From contig VJWM01000376.1 of assembly GCA_010909165.1 (NCBI GenBank), positions 1 through 27,712 of the forward strand: a stretch of DNA of 27,712 nucleotides, in the 5' to 3' direction. Source of the stretch: Anthoceros angustus (Eukaryota > Streptophyta > Anthocerotopsida > Anthocerotales > Anthocerotaceae). The position numbers and the translations under genes are program-made. Under the pieces are notes generated by a model. That model was not told where the DNA came from and did not search any database. It saw only the letters and a list, made by a program, of their open reading frames with translations. Shown here piece by piece: positions 18,950 through 27,712 of this stretch (the stretch's first letter is position 1; each line of letters starts with the position of its first letter).

Positions 18950-19765
18950 GAGGCTGGATCGCGTGCGCGGGCGCTGCGTGTGGAGGCGGCCGGGGAGCTG
19001 GAGGAGGGGTGTGGAGCTGCATCCGGCACGGCAGTAGGGTTTGGCGGCTTAGGGAGATGGCGGATGATGCATCGCCGCACACAATGCCTCAGAGCTCTTA
19101 CTACCAAGGCGGTACTTTGTTGGACTCCCTCTCATGATGTGGTCCAAGAGCTACAGGAGCTGCATTGTCTAGCATTTTGAGATGGTGGTGAAGGTATCTT
19201 GCTAATTTTCCATGGCTATTCTGCAGGCTCGCCTTGAGCCGGAGGAAGGATCCGCCACATGAGGCGTGATGTGTGACGCTGCAATGTCTCCCGCGAGGAC
19301 CTAGCCGATTTGAGGCGAGCTCGCCACATCTCCGCTGACAGGTGATCTTGAGGCCGGTATACCTGATACTGATTTCAGCTAGCAAGCAACCGGTGCAAGG
19401 ATGAAGTCAAGGCAACAACAAGGTGCTTGGACTTGAGGGTCTCTTGTGGGAGCTCTAGGTCTTGCTATGAGAAGAGAAGACATCATCAATTATGGGAGAC
19501 CGTGGACTCAACGCTTTGCATTTGAAGGTAACACATAAATTGCATGTGCTAATTGGGGCTTGTTGCTAGTTGCAGCTTGCTACTTTCCCAAGCTACTTCT
19601 ACTGATACCTCAGCTTCTTGCACAGGATCATTAGGCTTATTTATCCCTTTCCAAGAACTTGATGTGGATGTCTCATAGATTCTTAGAATAGCCTTCCGAT
19701 GTTTTGGCCGTGTTGTTGCAACAGAATGGGCAAATGTATCCATCGTTGAAATGTTCACAGTATGA
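18950..19765. other. GC-rich, possibly captured host sequence inside the CACTA element
   Basis: A compositional island within an AT-rich transposon. The plus frame around 19282-19345 reads 'CNVSREDLADLRRARHISAD'. The minus frame around 19670-19765 reads 'CEHFNDGYICPFCC', then a histidine ~20 residues on, with a stop in between. These look like scraps of host genes (the second zinc-finger-like) picked up by the element, which CACTA elements are known to do. No complete exon can be defined. Confidence 0.3.
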
Positions 19766-20401
19766 CTCCGCAGTATCCCTACCCTTGTTTAGTCCTGTAG
19801 GTAGTATTTGAATAACTTATATTGTTATTTTACAACGATAGCTTTTATAAGGGTTTTAATTATTTGGCGGGAAAAGGTATACAACGGTTTGCATTTTTTG
19901 GCAGGAAAACGTTTACAACAGTTTGAATTTTTTGGCCGGCAAAGGTTTGCAACGGTTAGAATTTTTAGGGGAAAATATTTACAATGATGGAAACCATTAT
20001 AATGGTTTGAATTTTTTTTGGGGGGAATATTTACAATGATTTGAATTTTTTGGGGGGAAATATTTACAACGATACAAACCATCTACAACAGAATTTACAC
20101 TGGTTAATAAACCCTAAATACTTAACTAAAATATTTAACTGTGGTTAATAGAACCCCAGTTATAATACCAGAGTTAATATACTGTAGTTACTTAACCTGA
20201 GTATAATGACTATGGTTAGCCTGTACAATACGATAATATAAAATACTTGTATATCATACGTAGGAATATATACATCTAGTATATACACTTTGAGAAAATT
20301 ACAACGCAAATTACGAAGGGGTGTTTACAACAGTCATTCTACAACGGTCATTGTAATGTTGTTGTAAAGTCCGTTGTAAAAGGCTATTTTTCCTAGTAGT
20401 G

Positions 20402-20794
20402 GAGGAATCCTTCCGTTCTGGAGGAAACCCTGCTTTCAAGCGGCACCCATTTTCATCCCTGAACTCTAGTGCTTGGTTTTCAAAGGAGGAGGTGGGGATA
20501 CGAGTTGTAGTGCACGAGCCTGGGAGGGGACTGGACCCCTTCCTCGAGAAGGAAGCATCTGGGGAACCGCGGGCTATCTCCCGTGACCTACAAATGGCTG
20601 AGGAGGAGCTCACAGCAGCGAAGAGGACTCTTCGCAAGTTCAGGCCCTACATGGCAGTGAAGGCTGAAGATCGGGAGCTTTCCCAAGAGGAGAAGGATGT
20701 CAAGATGCGTGGTCGAGAAGCGGCGAGGAGTTGGCCCTTTGCCGCCAAAGCACCGCGAAGTGAGGGAGCTTCCATGAAGACTGAGCCACAGTGA
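20402..20794 (+). CDS. Orphan reading frame of ~131 codons, no ATG start
   Basis: An open frame that enters from the CACTA end and stops at 20794. Its composition is protein-like: 'LQMAEEELTAAKRTLRKF' and 'ELSQEEKDVKMRGREAARSW' would form charged helices. It has no ATG near its start, so it is the tail of something cut by the transposon, either an exon of a host gene or part of a retroelement polyprotein. I do not recognise the family, and the copia fragment on the other side of the transposon is not its partner. Confidence 0.3.
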   Translation, partial: EESFRSGGNPAFKRHPFSSLNSSAWFSKEEVGIRVVVHEPGRGLDPFLEKEASGEPRAISRDLQMAEEELTAAKRTLRKFRPYMAVKAEDRELSQEEKDVKMRGREAARSWPFAAKAPRSEGASMKTEPQ

Positions 20795-21779
20795 ACACGA
20801 CACATAGGCATGCTGCTTTTGTATGCTCCTCTTGATGCATTTGTATGCTTTAGCCCTTGGTCTTGTGTATGCCGGGTCGACAATGTAGCCGCTGTATAGG
20901 ATCCTGCGTCGAAGGGACCTGTGTACAGCATAGATTAGGAAAGTCGGACAAGTTTTGGGTAGGCACATGTGACATAGATAATCTGGTCTTTTGTTCACAT
21001 AGGAACTGTCTAAGTTATGTGGGACTGAGTTGAGGGTGAGCTCAAGGAGCTCCATCCACGGTTATTTTCACGTCTGCGGGATTGTGTGTGAGGTTATGAT
21101 CGGGAAGTTTTGATCACCATGTTTTTGATACTTGTATGTCATGGGGAATTAGACCGATTGTTTTTCAGACAAATGCGAGGCAAAGCGTGAAGGACAGCTT
21201 TTCCGAAATGGATACTTGAGCCTTTCGGAAAGGCAAGAGAAGGGCCACAGCACCGGACGTCCGGTGCCACGACAGTTACTGGGAATAGTTATTACTTCCC
21301 TTGCTCCTTGCTTTTTCTATGACATACGATTCCGAGTGTGTACATGTGGATATGTTGGTTTGAAATTATGGAGATATTTACAATCAAATCTGATCTGTTT
21401 CCTTGGAACACAATTTTTTTATAAATAGCATCGGCAGCGTATACAGCTTGCCTAAACCAATCTATAAAATAGCCTTCAGTCGTTAATGTTGGTCAAGTGC
21501 GGGGTTTGCAACGAGGCATATATTCAGTACTAACGCTACAAATGTGCCGATTAAAAAAAATTGCCCACTGTGGTTGGAATCCGCTAAAAAAAACGTCAAA
21601 AAAACGCTTTTTTCCAATCCAGGTTCACTCCTGGATCATTTCGAGTAGGGTCCGTTGGCATGGGGAACCTGTCAAAGGAGATTTTCACAATGCCGGGGCC
21701 TCCGAAAAGTGTGTTTTTGGGCCTTGGTTGGGGGCAAACCCTTAAAATAGGGTTTTTGTTTTCATTTTAGAGGTCACAT
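20795..21779. other. Stretch without recognisable genes
   Basis: Contains a perfect 18-bp palindrome 'gcaccggacgtccggtgc' at 21250-21267 and A-rich runs near 21554-21608. No coding frame is supported. Confidence 0.4.
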
Positions 21780-22706
21780 TTGGCCAAAACGACCTCGGTC
21801 TCTAAAAAGTGGAGCCTGTCTCCACTTCTTAGAAGACCTGTTCTATGCCAGAGCAAAAACCGATCTCAAGAACGTGCACTTAGAAGCAAGGAGAAGAGTA
21901 AGGAAGAAGCATCGAAGTCTAACCTCAGTTCACAGCTGCTCAAGGGGCTCTCAGAGTTGAGAGCGGTCGTCCAAAAGCTGGAAGTTCAAAAGGAAGAAGC
22001 ATTCAATCGGTTGTCAAAGCCAAAGGGGGCTATGCAAGAAGTACGGAGCATCAGAACATACAACTAGCTGCTGCCTCAAGGTCTGTAGCTATTGTGGGGG
22101 CAACGGACATCTAGAGTGGAGGAGTGCGAAAGCATCGCCTCGGAATGGCAACTCGGAACTACGAAGAGGAATTCCAAGCCACCGCCCATGCATCCTTGGG
22201 GAGGCCCACTCACAATAGTCTCGGAAACCAAGGAGAAGGGTAAGAGCAAACTGGTGAACCGCGTTGCCCTCACTGATGAAGAAGAGGAACATATTGCAAA
22301 TGTGACGAAGGACAAGCGCTAGCGAGACTCTACTTCATTTGCCGAGGACAAACGCAAAGCCAAAACTCAGAAGAAGGCAGAGCAAGTTCAGCCAGAAGTT
22401 GAGATGCAAAAAGCATCGACCATCAAGAAGAAGAAGGCAAGAAGGAGAGGCGTTGTTCTGACACCAAGTGTCAAGGCAATGCCACGCTACTCCCTGATTG
22501 AGGACATCGCTGGAAGAGAAGTAAAAATGACGTTCGGCCAGCTGCTCGGTTTGGTATCATCTATGAGGCGAGAAATGGCATCCGCTCTAAGTACCTATGG
22601 ATGGACTTTCGTTGGCGGACCAGCCATAACTATGTCCCATATCGCAAGCAAGATGCGTGATTCATCCCACAAATGTATCGCCGCACCGCCAACCTACTAT
22701 TTCTAA
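21780..22706 (+). pseudogene. Decayed gag/linker-like retroelement frame
   Basis: A single frame runs for ~309 codons with stops at 22065-22067, 22086-22088 and 22320-22322. It is Lys/Glu/Ser-rich with a coiled-coil-like part ('LSELRAVVQKLEVQKEEA') and basic clusters ('KKKKARRR'). The later part 'MPRYSLIEDIAGREVKMTFG' followed by 'QLLGLVSSMRREM' resembles the linker between the nucleic-acid-binding end of gag and the protease in Ty3/gypsy-type elements ('I..GQLL.L.P..R.E'). That is a family-level resemblance from memory. No protease active site or reverse transcriptase follows. Confidence 0.35.
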
Positions 22707-23077
22707 CTACTTGGGAAGGGGTCCCATCTAGTCCGTACCAATACTAATGAACTTACCTGGCCACTGATCACAACTCGGTCCAATGACCGCGTCCACCAAG
22801 ATTGAGTATTCAATGGACCCCAACCGCCGGAGCTCTACTACACTTTACGAAGACGGACGCCTGGTCCTTCATCAGCGAGGCTGGCCAGACTTGCGTGATC
22901 CCGCGCTAAACCTCCTTATGTCAAGGGGAGAAATTCCATATAGTGCAAGGAATCGATCTCCGATCTTCAGAGGTGTTCTCCTAGGACGCTTAGAATCGTG
23001 CTACTATCTAAGAGTTTGATTCTATAGGGATTTTTCAACTCACTGCTTTGAGGTGATCAACACTTTTAGACCAGACT
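22707..23077. other. Stretch without recognisable genes
   Basis: The 78-codon frame at 22783-23019 begins without support and has no motif. Nothing else stands out before duplicated copy C begins. Confidence 0.4.
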
Positions 23078-24173
23078 TGCTCAAAGACGAAGGCCCCTTA
23101 ACAATCATCAAGTATTTATGATAACCTTGTGGAGTTTGCTCGAGACGAAACAAACGCTCAGCGGCTTCCTTGAAGAGAGTAGGTTCCCATTATAACATTG
23201 TACCACCAAGTATGTCAAATCACCTTGTGGAGTGTGACCGAGAGGAACATATGCACAAGTACAAAGTCCTTGAAGAAACTAGGTCAAATACCTACAATCA
23301 AACTTGGGTGGTACCCATCCATTATTCTTCCGTTGACGTGAAGAGTCTGGTATCAAATTTGAGGTTGAGCGTTATTATCCTAGCATTATTCTAAAAATGT
23401 CGAGATAAGAAAGGTAATTTCAAAGAAAAATAGAAGTGTAGGAGAGGGGACAATGTGTGTGTTGGGGGGGTAACTAGTGGAGAAAGTGATTGGGAACGAG
23501 AGTATGGGGTGCAAGAAGAAAAGGAAGGAGGGACAAGATTTATGAGTAAAAGGAAATATTATAAAAATAGAAATAGATTGAAAAAATAAAACATAAAATA
23601 TGGAAAAGAGTGAAAAAGATAGAAGATAAAAAAAAAAAGAAAAAGTGAAGAAGATATCAAACAAAATAAAGGTGTAGCACTAGCGACCACGAGGTCCTAG
23701 GATATGCATCAGTCTGCAATGTATGAAGCGGGTAATCAATCTACAAACATTCGAATCGAGTACTTGGGGCTATGATACCATATTAATAAATAAAACTATA
23801 GAGAACTTGTACAATTGAATAAGTGCAACTAATCGAAATTACAAAAATTATCCTAAATACTTGTGTGGTGGTATTGTGGTGTATGTTCAAAATTAACCTA
23901 AATGAATAAATAATATTGGATAGGTTAAATCAACCCTAACCTCTAATAAGTAGCTAAAGAAAATGGCAACATCTATGAGATTTGGATGATGTTTCCTTGC
24001 TAATTTTCTTGGTCTTCTACTCATGTTTCCGAGCATGCTACCGGGATATACTAGGAGTCACTTACCAAACATCAAGAGGATAGATATCGATAATAGCTAG
24101 CATCTATCTTGAGCTAGCTCCAAGAAAACCACCAAGTAGTGCTAGCCGTAATGAGCCCCGAGAAGCCTCCTCC
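23078..24173 (+). repeat. Partial copy C of the peptide-gene block
   Basis: Positions 23078-23664 match 11908-12488 of block A, and 23943-24173 match the start of the peptide gene. The 278 bp between (23665-23942) are unrelated to block A and stand exactly where A has its TATA box, leader and intron. Confidence 0.75.
23950..24173 (+). pseudogene. Peptide-precursor gene, copy C (decayed)
   Basis: The match starts at the intron acceptor and ATG region ('gtagctaaagaaaatggcaac'). The frame stops at codon 9 (TGA in 'tttggatgatg'). The signal-peptide core remains recognisable after the stop ('LLLMFPSMLPG'). One peptide unit survives as 'APRKPPS' then 'SASRNEP', after which the sequence switches to the start of block B at 24174. 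The promoter and leader have been replaced, so this copy is dead. Confidence 0.75.
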
Positions 24174-26772
24174 ATTTAGAATATTTGAGAAAAATTAAGA
24201 GCAATTTCAAGTGAGCCCATTTGATATAAAGAATCCTATGGGAGTTTCTTTCCCACCATGCCTTTTCCTCTTGGTTTTCCATCCACCTTTTGATTTTTGT
24301 ACTTAGTACTTGACACGATGGAGCTAATGGAGACAAAACTTTGAACTCAAAACTAAGGCCATCTACCTTGCGCATTGAAAAAATGGGTTGGGGCATTCAC
24401 AAAGTTTCTCAAACAACCTATCTCACCGGGCGCAACAACTAGAACTAGATGGCCGCTCCGTGATAGATGCATGAAGTTTATTACACGCACTTGGGAAACT
24501 AGCCCTATGCAAGATAGGGAAATGCCTCTAGCAATACTAAGTCACCCTAGTATCACTATCATTTGTATAATACAAGTATGGAGAAGGGGAGCAGAGAACC
24601 CGGAGACGAGGAACTTATATAGAGGTGGGGGACGATGAATCGTCCGAGAGCACCGTGAACTTCGCTATTGGGAGCGTATGGTCGCTCCGCAGCTGAACAA
24701 AAAGGAACTCCTAGCGATGCCAAACTCCTCCTCAAAGACTCAAAAATGGGCGCCTCCGCTAAAGCCGGGCTAGGATGCGGATGTAGATGGCGAGAGACCC
24801 TAGGATCAGAATTAGCGAACCACGGTTCGCTTGGTAAACCCGATGACATGTTAAGGAAGGCCAAGGATTCTTAGAGGGTGATGTATAATCTATGACAAAA
24901 TCTATGTAAAAGTAGCATCACAAAATAGACCTCAAAAGTCAGCAATAAGGGGCATATTTTCTAGAATTTCATACATCAAAAATTTGAGAGAAAAAGGCAA
25001 AAAGAGAACTAGAGACTCAATATGAGTGAGCTGGGAATTTGGGGTTAAGGAAAGGGAGAGGTGTGCCGATGGTTTTGGTGCGTGTGGAACCTCCTAGTTA
25101 GTCTTCTCATTTCTTGTGGTTCCGTTGATAGGGGTTTTACTTGTACACTCATAGGCCATGGTTCCTAGTAGGTTCCAAATTTGGTATTGGCGGATTTTGG
25201 CTTTGTGGCGGTGTCCTTGTGATGATTTGAGGTTTTGGTTTTCGATCACTGGCGACGGGCTTTTGGCGATTCTGCTCTTCCTTGCTCGGTTCTTGGTGCG
25301 GCAATCGGATGATGGTGAATTGGGGCCCGAGTCTGTGAGGTTAATTTTGTCTAAGTTACATTGGTATGAGGGGTTTGTTTTGCTCTCGCTTGGCAAGGGG
25401 AGGCGCTATTTTGATCTATGGAGGATGAGGTTTCCGCTTCTCTTAGTATCATTCGGTCTCAATTTGCGGTTTCAAAATAAAGCGTGATTTTTTCACAAAA
25501 TAAAACCATGCTCAAGCCGCTTAAAGGGATGAGTCCACCCCAATACCTATTAGAACTCACGATGTCTCATTCGAGGGAAGCCAATGTGCCTTTTCCAAGA
25601 GGCACTTATGTAGTTATTTGGGGTTTCTTCCTTCTAGCGAGTAATTGCAAGATATATATTAATACATATTTATTTATAGATCATTAGGCGTATGCAGCCA
25701 TGAGGCTATGATGCCTCTATTTACATTTTTTCACCAGCAATGCTTGCGCAGTAGATTTTTCAAATTCCTAATTCTAATATTATAAAAGGTAAAAGGTTTT
25801 GGTCCTATGGAGCTTGTTGTGGTGTATATTAATACATATAGACCACAATAAGTGCATTTAAAACCCTACAATTTGGAAAGTCTACATTTTAGATAAGCCT
25901 ATGGAGGTAGTTCTAGATGGAACATACATCCAAGATAAAGTGCCAAGTTGAAGAGATCAAGGCAAAACATTAAAACAAGGTCCTCATTTCAAGACACTAT
26001 CACCAAGTCATTCAAAATACCTTGATGGAGCTAGCCCTAAATGGAACACATACCCAAAGACGAAGGCCCCTTAACAATCATCAAGTATTTATGATAACCT
26101 TGTGAGTTTGCTCGAGACTTAAACAAACGCTCAAGCACGCGGCCTTGAAGAGAGTAGGTTCCCATTATAACATTGTACCACCAAGTATGTCAAATCACCT
26201 TGTGGAGTGTGACCGAGAGGGAACATACGCACAAGTAAAGTCCCCTTGAAGAAACTAGGTCAAATACCTACAATCAAACTTGGGTAGGTACCCATCCATT
26301 ATTCTTCGTTGACGTGAAGAGTCATGGTATCAAATTTGAGGTTGAGTGTTATTATCCTAGCATTATTCTAAAAATGTCGAGATAAGAAAGGTAATTTCAA
26401 AGAAAATAGAAGTGTAGGAGAGGGGACAATGTGTGTGTTGGGGTAACTAGTGGAGAAAAGTGATTGGGAACGAGAGAGTATGGGGTGCAAGAAGAAAAGA
26501 AAAAGGAAGGAGGGACAAGATTTATGAGTAAAAGGAAATATTATAAAATAGAAATAGATTGAAAAAATAAAACATAAAATATGGAAAAGAGTGAAAAAGA
26601 TAGAAGATAAAAAGAAAAGAAAAGTGAAGAAGATATCAAACAAAAATTGTCAATACCTAGTTGAAATCTTCTTTGATATTATGTATTGAAGAAGAATAAA
26701 GTCATTGAATTTAGGTAACATGGGATCGATAAGAAAAAGATTGTATATCGAGATATAAATGAGTTTGTTCTC

Positions 26773-26780
26773 TATATATG
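26773..26780 (+). promoter_or_regulatory. TATA box of peptide-precursor gene B
   Basis: TATATATG in the same context as in copy A. It is ~270 bp upstream of the ATG, with the 5'-UTR intron and its TTAGATTTG motifs retained. Confidence 0.55.
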
Positions 26781-27051
26781 TACAAGTCCTCTCATCACAA
26801 TTTCACATATTTGACCGTGACTTGCTATCTCCCGTGAGTTACTCTTATTAGGTACATTTGTCGTTAGGTTTTGATTGTGCTCTTAGATTTGCTTAGGTTT
26901 TGATTGTGATATTGCTCTTAGATTTGCTTAGGTGTGATTGTAATTTTGGTCTTAGACTTGTTGTGCATTGAAATGGGTAGAGTATTGGCGAAGATCTTTT
27001 GTATAGAAAATGTAATCGATTGATGTTGCTTGGTTTGTGTAGCTAGAGAAA

Positions 27052-27210
27052 ATGGCGACATCTATGGGATTTTGGACGATCTTCCTTGCTATTTTCCTTG
27101 CTCTTCTACTCATGTTTCCAAGCATATTGCTAGGCGATTAGGGAGTCCGAACGTCAAGAGGATAGATATTGATGACAAGATATTGAGGGCTCCACGAAAA
27201 CCGCTTAGTG
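27052..27210 (+). pseudogene. Peptide-precursor gene, copy B (frameshifted and truncated)
   Basis: The ATG at 27052 opens a signal peptide almost identical to copy A ('FLAIFLALLLMFPSILLG'), with a local frame wobble after residue 7. A frame break after 'LLG' gives an early stop ('GD' then TAG), where A continues 'GVLRESLE'. Linker and first-unit codons are still recognisable up to 'ILRAPRKPLSG'. There the plant sequence ends at the junction with bacterial-looking DNA. All later peptide units are missing. Confidence 0.7.
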
Positions 27211-27572
27211 GGCCAATCATTGCCCTCGTTTTAGTGATGTTGTCATTTCAAGCCTGCACCTATAAAACAAATCCGGTTAAAACCCCACCACGCCCTGCTA
27301 CATTTATTGTGGTGGATGGCATGGGCAATATTCTTAAAAGACAGATTCTCGCTATTGGCCAACAGGTAAATTATACCCAAATTACCCGTGCATTTACGCC
27401 CAATCAACGCAAAATCTCCTTTATCGTTTTAACAGCATCCCGCCAAAATTATTATGTAGCTCCAGCCTATACCCTACATTCCCTAAAGGTACTTATTGCA
27501 TTTACAAAAAAAGTTTTGGTACTGGCAACACAGCAATGGACTATTTATTTAGACGAAACCTATTACCGATAA
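27211..27572 (+). CDS. Bacterial-looking short lipoprotein-like frame, 5' truncated
   Basis: From the junction the frame reads as a hydrophobic segment ending in a cysteine ('IIALVLVMLSFQAC'), then a polar stretch 'TYKTNPVKTPPRPATFIV' and a ~100-residue domain ending 'WTIYLDETYYR' plus stop. The start resembles a bacterial lipoprotein signal with an atypical lipobox (F-Q-A-C). The true start lies beyond the junction and is missing. The longer frame from 27030 is a fortuitous fusion with the plant pseudogene. I do not recognise the family. Confidence 0.4.
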
Positions 27573-27576
27573 TATG

Positions 27577-27608
27577 CATTGTTGCAATGAATAGCCATTT
27601 GCAACAAT
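27577..27608 (+). terminator. Stem-loop just after the bacterial-looking frame
   Basis: 'attgttgcaatg' (27578-27589) pairs with 'catttgcaacaat' (27596-27608) around a short loop, a few bases after the stop codon. Only a short AT-rich run follows rather than a clean T tract, so terminator function is uncertain. Confidence 0.35.
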
Positions 27609-27712
27609 CAGGAAAAATTTAACAGCCCTTATGATGCTTAAAATAAATAATTGTTTAATTTTAAAATCGTTGTGAACATCGTTTAAAAGCAGTAATTTTA
27701 AGAACAACTATC
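27609..27712. other. AT-rich bacterial-looking tail without a called feature
   Basis: No frame or promoter can be supported in the last ~100 bases. Confidence 0.4.

Larger units (their letters stand above)
17593..20401. mobile_element. Non-autonomous CACTA (En/Spm-like) DNA transposon
   Basis: The left end CACTACTAGGAAAA at 17593 and its inverted copy TTTTTCCTAGTAGTG ending at 20401 are classic CACTA termini (the first 14 bases match exactly). Both subterminal zones are packed with a (t)ttacaac word, ~15 copies at 17660-18420 and about ten at 19825-20340. No transposase is visible. The interior has AT-rich sequence, a tRNA-like segment (18770-18850) and GC-rich captured-looking sequence (18950-19765). 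The 3-bp flanks differ (gct and gag), and the interrupted copia frame does not resume beyond 20401. So the insertion site has been rearranged, or the two ends come from different elements. Confidence 0.75.
24174..27210 (+). repeat. Copy B of the peptide-gene block, with internal inversion
   Basis: It begins directly after copy C, giving a tandem C-B arrangement. Positions 24174-24226 are direct, about 24228-25139 are inverted relative to 9896-10815, and 25142-27205 are direct relative to 11003-13075. The inverted part includes the 'tataaggggaga...agaggtgggggac' region and the LINE-like fragment start. Differences from A are mostly one-base indels and small substitutions. Confidence 0.8.

Noticed and set aside
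27030-27572. A 180-codon frame spanning the plant peptide gene and the bacterial-looking tail
   Set aside because: Its first part is an out-of-frame reading of the peptide-gene signal sequence, and the second part is unrelated in composition. The fusion is a by-product of the junction.

Overview
The window reads as nuclear DNA of a land plant. The evidence is a spliced chloroplast co-chaperonin gene with a transit peptide, plant-type TATA boxes and 5' leaders, a Ty1/copia remnant, a CACTA-ended DNA transposon and several LTR-like repeats. The species cannot be named from sequence alone. The introns of the one complete gene are very short (75-132 bp). The last ~500 bp (about 27211-27712) look bacterial, so the window probably ends in an assembly chimera or contamination junction.

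Layout. From 1 to 9 kb lies a nest of decayed, GC-rich repeats. One family ('X') has copies at 1-1620 (minus), 2010-2345, 4056-4930 and 7440-7700. A second ('Y') has two direct LTR-like copies at 5650-6893 and 7830-8945, each with a TATA box. Between the Y copies sits a small minus-strand gene for a single-pass membrane protein (6936-7200, one frameshift). From 9.5 to 13.5 kb is a block ('A') ending in the most interesting locus: a secreted precursor with a signal peptide and five tandem ~100-bp units, each encoding an APRKPPSG(A/P)S...NEPGMPPLD peptide. From 14.3 to 16.7 kb are two ordinary genes, divergently transcribed: CPN20 (minus, five exons) and a 108-aa membrane protein (plus). A seven-unit minisatellite lies between them. 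From 16.8 to 20.4 kb is a copia pol remnant that abuts a ~2.8-kb CACTA-ended element. From 20.4 to 22.7 kb are orphan and gag-like reading frames. From 23.08 kb to ~27.21 kb there are two more, rearranged copies of block A ('C' and 'B') carrying decayed copies of the peptide gene. B is cut off by the bacterial-looking tail.

The peptide locus is the best candidate for something undescribed: a tandemly duplicated gene family with a TATA box, a 5'-UTR intron carrying an exact intron-enhancement motif, a signal peptide and a poly-peptide precursor. The first unit resembles CLE peptides (R-K-x-P-S-G-P-x-P) and the others share the PPSG core seen in IDA/PIP-type peptides. Most frame breaks in this locus, in CPN20 and in the 7-kb gene are one-base indels, several of them in or next to homopolymers. 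Sequencing error is therefore a serious alternative to pseudogenisation.
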